Below, piece by piece: positions 58,423 to 64,000 of a DNA stretch of 64,000 bases (the stretch's first letter is position 1; every line of letters starts with the position of its first letter). The notes under the pieces were generated by a model that saw only the letters and a program-made list of their open reading frames with translations, was not told the DNA's origin and searched no databases. The DNA is from Fragum whitleyi (taxonomy: Eukaryota > Mollusca > Bivalvia > Cardiida > Cardiidae). The position numbers and the translations under genes are program-made. The stretch is taken from NCBI GenBank assembly GCA_948146395.1, contig OX411555.1, forward strand, positions 57,040,187 through 57,104,186, read 5' to 3'.

Positions 58423-59474
58423 TGTTTTGATTTTGTCACCGATATAATATTTCAAGGTGTAAGATCCACACGAAGGCTCGTATCCTGGCTTTAATTTCGA
58501 CCGCCGACCGACGCTTTGACATGCAGTGGATTGGTCCAACAAGAACTAGTACTTCAATTTCGAAATAAATTGAATGAAACACTTAACGTTTTACTTATTA
58601 CTTTTTATAGACTATTTAACGCCTTAAGTATAATTACTTTTTCTCGATTTCCTAGGAAATTTCTATTAAAAGCACCGACTAATAGCGATAAAATACTTTT
58701 AGCGACGTAAATTTAAATTGGGAAACATAACAATTGCGTGGTTTACTCCACTTAAAATTTAAGTGCTTAGTTATTTATTCTTTTATATTTACATTTTTAT
58801 TTTTGCAAATTTATTTCTCAATAATTCATGTAAAGTTTTTATCTGAAATTAATTTTTTTGTTATGAAATTTTATTTTACAAGCCGCCTTAGCGAGAAAGT
58901 ATGAAAATAGATATTTTCTGTATTATTTCTGATCATTGTAATTTGTTAACAATGTAAATTAAAACATTGTCAATAAAATATGCAAGATTACAAATACGTT
59001 CTTGTGTGAAAACTTTTTTTTTCGATAATTTATTTTTTAACTTTAAAATGTATAAAACTTTGCAGTTACAAAAAAATAAAGTTTTCCACTTTTTTTCTTT
59101 GATTTAAGGTTTAAGATATAATGAAATGATGCATCTTGTGCAAATACCCACCATTTATCATCCAATCAAAATGCATGTAATAATTACTCCACAATTAGTA
59201 AAACCCGGTATCTATGTTACAGTGTTTTCCGGTACCTCGTTGATATCATTATAACACGGTAAGAATTGTTTCGATATGAAAACTAAAAGCGTCCACTCAG
59301 TACAAGGCTGCGATTGACAATACCGAATCAATCAGGATTTAACAGAATAATAAACCACTACGGCCTACAGGCAAATATTTACCGATGAGCTCTGTGTGTA
59401 GCTTAGGTCCGGTAAGTCGCCGGGAAATTTGAGCAATTTTTTGCCGAATTGTCTGTTTACTTTATTCAAATAAT
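58423..59474. other. No gene seen
   Basis: Very AT-rich. Confidence 0.5.
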
Positions 59475-59603
59475 TTCTTTTTTAGTCATTTTGCAGCGTT
59501 TTTGAATGGTTTAAGCGACTGTTTGAAATGAATTAATGGAGCGATGCGTGAGCTATTTAGAATGGTTTTGATTGAGATCAATTTCACAATGTTACTTACT
59601 GTT
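59475..59603 (+). mobile_element. Tc1/mariner-like MITE, family A, right half
   Basis: GCAGCGTTTTTGAATGG, ATTTAGAATGGTTTTGATTG and the terminus ATTTCACAATGTTACTTACTGT, split here as ATTTCACAATG and TTACTTACTGT. Confidence 0.75.
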
Positions 59604-59897
59604 TCCCGTCTCGTGCTGTTCACGATATATTCTTTCTGTGTAGAAAACGTTGACAGACAGTAAAGCTTAAGACCAGCATGAACTCACGTGCAATCTGATC
59701 TTAGCCCACACCGCACACTTTTAACTTCATATCGTGGGGAAAAATAACAGAGACTGGTTGGAAAATTTAATAGTTAGTTCAGTTATCTACAGGTTTTGTG
59801 CCAAAAAAAGACAAATGACCCCTGGGGGGAAACTAAGCGCAGTACCAATATCTCTGTTTTTGAATGTGTTGTCGTTTTGCCACCCAAAGTTTCATTT

Positions 59898-60180
59898 GTA
59901 CGACATTTTTGTAGCCAAGCAACGACAAATCTACGACATTTTTGTGGACAAACGACGAAAAATTTACAATTTTGTGGCCGAACGACGAAAAACCTACGAC
60001 ATTTTTGTGACCGAACGTCGAAAAATCTACATTTTTGTGGCTGAACGACGAAAGATCTACGACATTTCTGTGGATAAACGACGAAAAATCTACGAGATTT
60101 TTGTAGCCAAACGACGTTGCGGACAAACGGCGAAAAATTTACGACATTTCTGTTGCCACACGACGACATATTCTATTCAA
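59898..60180 (+). repeat. Tandem array of 33/30-bp units, open in several frames
   Basis: The unit is ATCTACGACATTTTTGTGG plus ACAAACGACGAAAA. Variants lose exactly GAC, giving 30 bp. One plus-strand frame reads repeated IYDIFVDKRRK or IYNFVAERRK and is open from 59734 to 60279 (no ATG at its opening). Other plus and minus frames are also open through the array. No known repeat-protein family is recognised; it may be non-coding satellite. Confidence 0.8.
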
Positions 60181-60447
60181 ATGCGACATTTTGGTCGCTC
60201 ACCAACGATATGTTTAAACAGATATTCTTTGATATATCCCGACATTGACAAAATTTTTTATAAAGGTTTAGTTTACTGAAATCGAAAATAAACTCAACAT
60301 TGTGAAATTATGTTATTTCTCAAGGACGCAAGAATCATGATATAAGTTATTGAAACTTTTTAAAACTGAGTTTTAAATAAATGCAATCTCTGATGAATGA
60401 CACGTTTAAGCTTTCGTTTGTCATATTCATGAATTATTCATAAAGTA

Positions 60448-60915
60448 TATATGAGCCTGTGCGTGAGATTTCCAGCAATTTCAAATATGCGCAAAGCAAG
60501 GACTCTAGCCAGTCTGTCTGTGCATCCGCACAGTCTGACCAGAGTCTTTACTATGCGCTCTTTAGATAGTTAACCCTTTCCTGTTTTACAAAATTTTAGA
60601 CCTGTCCAAATTCAAAGGTTTTGCAGACGAAAATTTACAGTGGATTTAATGTGAAAAATAACCATTGTGAAGGGTAGAAAATAATGTGGAAAAAGAAGAA
60701 ATTGCTTGTCAGGAGCAATTTCTTCTTTTTTCACAATGTTTTCTCGATCATAAAATCACAGGCACGTAAAAATCAGGGATTAAACAGGAAAGGGTTAAGG
60801 TCTTAAATTAGCTGAAGACCATCAGGTAACTTTATTTTTAGAGTTTTTGGCTGTCTGTGCCTCTCATTGTTTGAACCTTACCAACATTTCAAATTGTTGG
60901 AAATGCCACGCAAGG
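60448..60915 (+). mobile_element. Family W MITE, interrupted by a piggyBac-like MITE
   Basis: GAGCCTGTGCGTGAGATTTC at the left, hairpin around GTGCATCCGCACAGTCTGAC, and ATTTCAAATTGTTGGAAATG plus CCACGCAAGGGGTC at the right. The inserted element (60570-60798) lies between TTTAGATAG and GGTCTTAAA. Confidence 0.85.
60570..60798. mobile_element. piggyBac-like MITE, copy 1
   Basis: TTAACCCTTTCCTGTTT at the left and AAACAGGAAAGGGTTAA at the right. TTAA with CCC/GGG ends is the known piggyBac pattern. A central hairpin pairs AGAAGAAATTGCT with AGCAATTTCTTCT. No transposase. Confidence 0.88.
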
Positions 60916-60924
60916 GGTCAAATT

Positions 60925-61329
60925 GTTATTAGTTCCTGCCAGATAGTGAGTGTTAGTATATATTGCCATATTTTAGCTTTGTCATATTTTGGATATGTTG
61001 CTGTATTTTTGAATTCTAATGCCAACAAATTATCAAACAGCAATAAACAATTTGATCAAGTTTGTCATGTTTATAAATATCTTTGATGTGGTTATATTTC
61101 TTAAATTAACTATTATCCTGGTGAATGTTAAATTGACTGATCATCGAACTCTGCAGAAATCTTTCTTTTTTAGCCATTTCTGATTATTGATAAAAATACC
61201 CGAATACCTTTTCATAAAAGTTGCTAAAATAGAGTCCCTGCTTGTAATAAAGTTTCCATCTGGCCTACAGATATAACGAAGAAAGAAAAAAACCCCGACG
61301 CAATAAATTTGAATTATTATTGTGCAACT
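60925..61329. other. No gene seen
   Basis: A 79-codon frame ending at 61086 overlaps the MITE and is discounted. Confidence 0.45.
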
Positions 61330-61495
61330 GCTAAAACATCGTGAAATGGGTACCCATTCTAAAACATTCTCTCAGCGCTTCATTCATTCATTCATTAATT
61401 CATTAATTCATTAATTAATTAATTAATTAATTCATTCATTCATTCATTCATTCATCTTTTCCAAACACTCACCCAAACGATCAAAAACGCTAAAG
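61330..61495 (+). mobile_element. MITE family A half copy with expanded (ATTC/ATTA)n
   Basis: AAAACATCGTGAAATGGGTA, CTCTCAGCGCTTCATTC, a simple-repeat tract at 61382-61455, then CCAAACACTCACCC and CAAAAACGCT. Confidence 0.7.
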
Positions 61496-61595
61496 GCGGG
61501 TTATGCTCCCCGATAAGTGCTTGATAAAGGAGGTATGGAATGAATAAAAAATGTGTGGAGAATAAGTGACCTTGGCCCTGTCTGACGACCTTGAC

Positions 61596-61827
61596 TTAAC
61601 ACTTTCCTGTTTTTCAAAATTTTGGACCTGTCCAAATTCAAAGGTTTTGCAGACGAAAATTTATAGTGGATTTAATTTGAAAAATAACCATTCAGCATGG
61701 TAGAAAATAGTGTGGAAAAAAAAAAAGAAATTGCTTGTCAGAAGAAATTTCTTCTTTTTTCACAATGTTTTCTCAATCATAAAATAACAGGCACGTAAAA
61801 AGCAGGGATTAAACAGCAAAGGGTTAA
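61596..61827. mobile_element. piggyBac-like MITE, copy 2
   Basis: TTAACACTTTCCTGTTTTTC to ATTAAACAGCAAAGGGTTAA. It is collinear and close to copy 1 throughout, with TTAA at both ends. Confidence 0.88.
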
Positions 61828-62159
61828 ATGTCTACTGAAAGATATTGCCATAAGCAAAACACGTGCAAAATTTGAACACTTTATCATCGCAAAGAAATAG
61901 CAAATTTAAAAATGAATTTAGCACAAATTTCACCTTGAACTATTACCTTGACCTGGGCCTGATGACCTTAAACTTAATACCAATAGAAAGGTCTAGTAAT
62001 AAGCAATGCTTATGTGAATATTAAGATCATATCTCCTAGCAATCAAAGGTAAGGGCTAGTTTAAAGCTTTAATGATGGAAATTATTGACCTTGACAATGT
62101 GACATTCACCTTGACGGGTGACATTATATTTAATATCTATCAGAATGTCATGCCATGGG

Positions 62160-62214
62160 TTGCTCCAGCCGCCGCGATATAACTTGAAAAATGTTGAAAG
62201 CGGCGTAAAACTCC

Positions 62215-62298
<84 letters not shown>

Positions 62299-62326
62299 CA
62301 TCAATCAATCAATCAATCAATCAAAG
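62160..62326 (+). mobile_element. SINE 3' end with long (ATCA)n tail
   Basis: GTTGCTCCAGCCGCCGCGAT then TTGAAAGCGGCGTAAAACTC and about 26 AATC units with one CCATC interruption. A TGTCATG word on both sides may be a short target duplication. Strongly 5'-truncated. Confidence 0.85.
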
Positions 62327-62460
62327 TCTTGTCATGGGTATTACACATTTGAAATATGGATGCTTCATCACTTATTATTGCAAAGTTCCAAATTTTGCGC
62401 CTGAAAATGATCTTGACCTTGACTGATGACATTGACTTCATCACATATACAAAGATCTAG

Positions 62461-62800
62461 TCACAAGTTATGAACATGTAAGTTATGAAGGCTATTTCTC
62501 TTAACAATCAAAATTTATGGCCAATATAAGCTTTTTTGAGGACTTATTCAGAGCTAACGTAAAGCTAATGACAAAATGCCCACAACTTTCCCCTTGCGCG
62601 TTTAATTATATGCGTATTTCCTATGTTATCGACAAGGGAATCTGATTTGCTACTTAAATAGGAAATGACCTCAAATTTTGACCATTAAAATAGGTTTAAA
62701 GGAGAGAAATATATTTAACCTATAGGACCTTTTTTCCGTGACACAGCCGCGAGTTCAGAAAAAATAAAATTGAATTTCAAAATGTCTGATTTGTCAGTGT
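62461..62800. other. No gene seen
   Basis: Unique AT-rich sequence. Confidence 0.5.
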
Positions 62801-63240
62801 TGACTCACAAACAGAAAATCGTATATATTTTATTAATGGAGATAATGAAATATTGATTATTCGGTCCGACCAGGCCATATAAGTGATTTTATATTACAGC
62901 CCTTTAATTTCATTCAAAACTCGATCCTACCACTTATATAATTTCATTCCAAAATCATGAACCTTGTCAATTTAAATATGATGTTTAAAACTGCAATAAA
63001 TCCATATTTAATTCCCATATTTTGTTTCATTCAGGGTCCACCCAGTTTAAATCAATTGAACGTGGATAGACAAAATGAACGGATATGGGCTATGCGATTC
63101 TAGGCAATTATAGTCATACATAATAAGTATAAACACAGCCGAAGTTACATAACAGCTACCAAAATCCTCCAATCTGCAACCAAAGAATTTTTCCGATGAC
63201 TTGTTTCCTCTCTACAACCTTTTCATCGAATTACGGAAAC
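62801..63240 (+). repeat. Direct repeat, copy 1 (about 440 bp)
   Basis: From GACTCACAAACAGAAAATCG to CATCGAATTACGGAAA. It includes the end of a family A-like MITE (CCTTTAATTTCATTCAAAAC, AATATGATGTTTAAAACT). It matches 63570-64000 almost throughout. Confidence 0.9.
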
Positions 63241-63569
63241 ATTAAGTCACTGGCCTTTGTTGTTCTATGACAAATGTATTTTCATTTTGTGCTCTCAGCC
63301 TTTATGCAATGGCCATGTACAAGTGCTTAATCAAGAAATAAACTATGTTGATCCGCGATCGGGCCTTTTATGTTGTATAATGTATGGTTGTTCGAATTGT
63401 TCAAATTGCATGACTGGTATTGGTTTTAGATTAAAATGGGTCACAAGACAGCGGGATAGAAAGCAAATAAAAATCTGTATTTTTAACGATTAAGATAATT
63501 CGCTCAATAACGAGGGACAATCAAAAAGTGTTGAGACCTGTACCATATTTTCTCTTGTAGTCAACGGAC
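63241..63569. other. Spacer between the two direct repeats; no gene supported
   Basis: A 78-codon open frame (63257-63493, no ATG at its opening) is cysteine-rich in the middle (CCIMYGCSNCSNC) but resembles nothing known. It is worth checking only if transcripts exist. Confidence 0.35.
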
Positions 63570-64000
63570 GACTCACAAGCAGAAAAAACGTATATATTTT
63601 ATTAATGCGAGATAATGAAATATTGATAATTCGCTACGACCGGGCAATATAAGTGATTTTATATTACATCCCTTTAATTTCATTCAAAACTCGATCGTAC
63701 CACTCATATAATGTAATTCCAAAATCATGAACCTTGTAAATTTCAATATGATGTTTAAAACTAATAAATCCATATTTTTAATTCCCATATTTTGTTTCAT
63801 TCAGGGTCCACCCAGTTTAAATTATTTTAACAAGATGAACGGATATGGGCTATGCGATTCTAGGCAATCATAGATATATATGATAAGTATAAATACAGCC
63901 GAAGTTACATAACAGCTACCAAAATCCTCCAATCTGCAACCAAAGAATTTTCTCCGATGAATTGTTTCCTCGCTACAACCTTTTCATCGAATTACAGAAA
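63570..64000 (+). repeat. Direct repeat, copy 2, reaches the window edge
   Basis: GACTCACAAGCAGAAAAAAC onward is collinear with copy 1 at an offset of 761-768 bp. It keeps GATGAACGGATATGGGCTAT-type and CCGAAGTTACATAACAGCTA segments. It is still matching at the last base, so the duplication probably continues beyond the window. Confidence 0.9.

Larger units (their letters stand above)
61555..62460 (+). repeat. Degenerate GACCTTGAC-containing repeat, host of two insertions
   Basis: ACCTTGGCCCTGTCTGACGA, CCTTGAACTATTACCTTGAC, GACCTTGACAATGTGACATT and GATCTTGACCTTGACTGATG are spaced at about 130-300 bp, resembling the core of the element at 28335. A piggyBac-like MITE and a SINE interrupt it. 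Termini not found. Confidence 0.5.

Noticed and set aside
62118..62426. Frame encoding a long NQSI repeat
   Set aside because: It is the (AATC)n tail of a SINE read through.
1..64000. Viral integration, toxin genes or bacterial-type defence systems
   Set aside because: No capsid, polymerase, integrase, toxin or defence-protein motif was recognised; the only reverse-transcription relic is a LINE tail.

Overview
This is a window of animal nuclear DNA, most probably from a bivalve mollusc. It is AT-rich and dominated by short non-autonomous mobile elements. Several are of types I associate with bivalve genomes: Helentron-like elements whose core carries (CGTCCGTG)n-type tracts and which start TTTTTAGCTC, a tRNA-derived SINE ending in a GCGGCGTAAA block plus (ATCA)n, and many foldback MITEs. 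The species cannot be fixed from sequence alone. There is no bacterial-type operon, CRISPR array, rRNA or intact tRNA gene.

Only one convincing protein-coding gene is present: an intronless class A G-protein-coupled receptor on the minus strand (29957-31567, 536 codons). It has all seven membrane segments and the aminergic signature residues (Asp in TM3, two Ser in TM5, CWxP in TM6, Trp and Tyr in TM7). Its long third intracellular loop and short tail resemble D2-like dopamine, alpha2-adrenergic and octopamine receptors. A foldback transposon ends 10 bp past its stop codon. Other coding traces are a decayed 3' end of a non-LTR retrotransposon (17740-18890) and an unidentified ORF of about 155 codons split by a SINE (15503-16136).

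Layout: 0.3-1.65 kb tandem blocks and a hairpin; 1.76-3.42 kb an old repeat split by a Helentron-like element, with an uninterrupted copy at 33.5-33.9 kb; 3.7-14.2 kb Tc1/mariner-like MITEs, hairpins and a complete SINE; 15-19.1 kb a foldback element, SINE-split ORF, second Helentron-like element, LINE tail and 30-bp minisatellite; 19.2-28.6 kb foldback MITEs and a third Helentron type; 29.5-31.6 kb the receptor; 31.6-48 kb mostly sparse sequence with scattered hairpins and a 200-N assembly gap (43131-43330) at a palindrome; 48.5-56.7 kb dense nested elements; 59.9-60.2 kb a tandem array open in several frames; 60.4-62.4 kb piggyBac-like MITEs; 62.8-64 kb a large direct duplication that reaches the window edge.

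The most informative observations are structural: two related-empty-site comparisons that date nested insertions, co-varying terminal hairpins in the Helentron-like elements, a shared two-part architecture in two unrelated foldback families, and a transposon supplying the receptor's immediate 3' flank. I found no previously undescribed multi-gene system.
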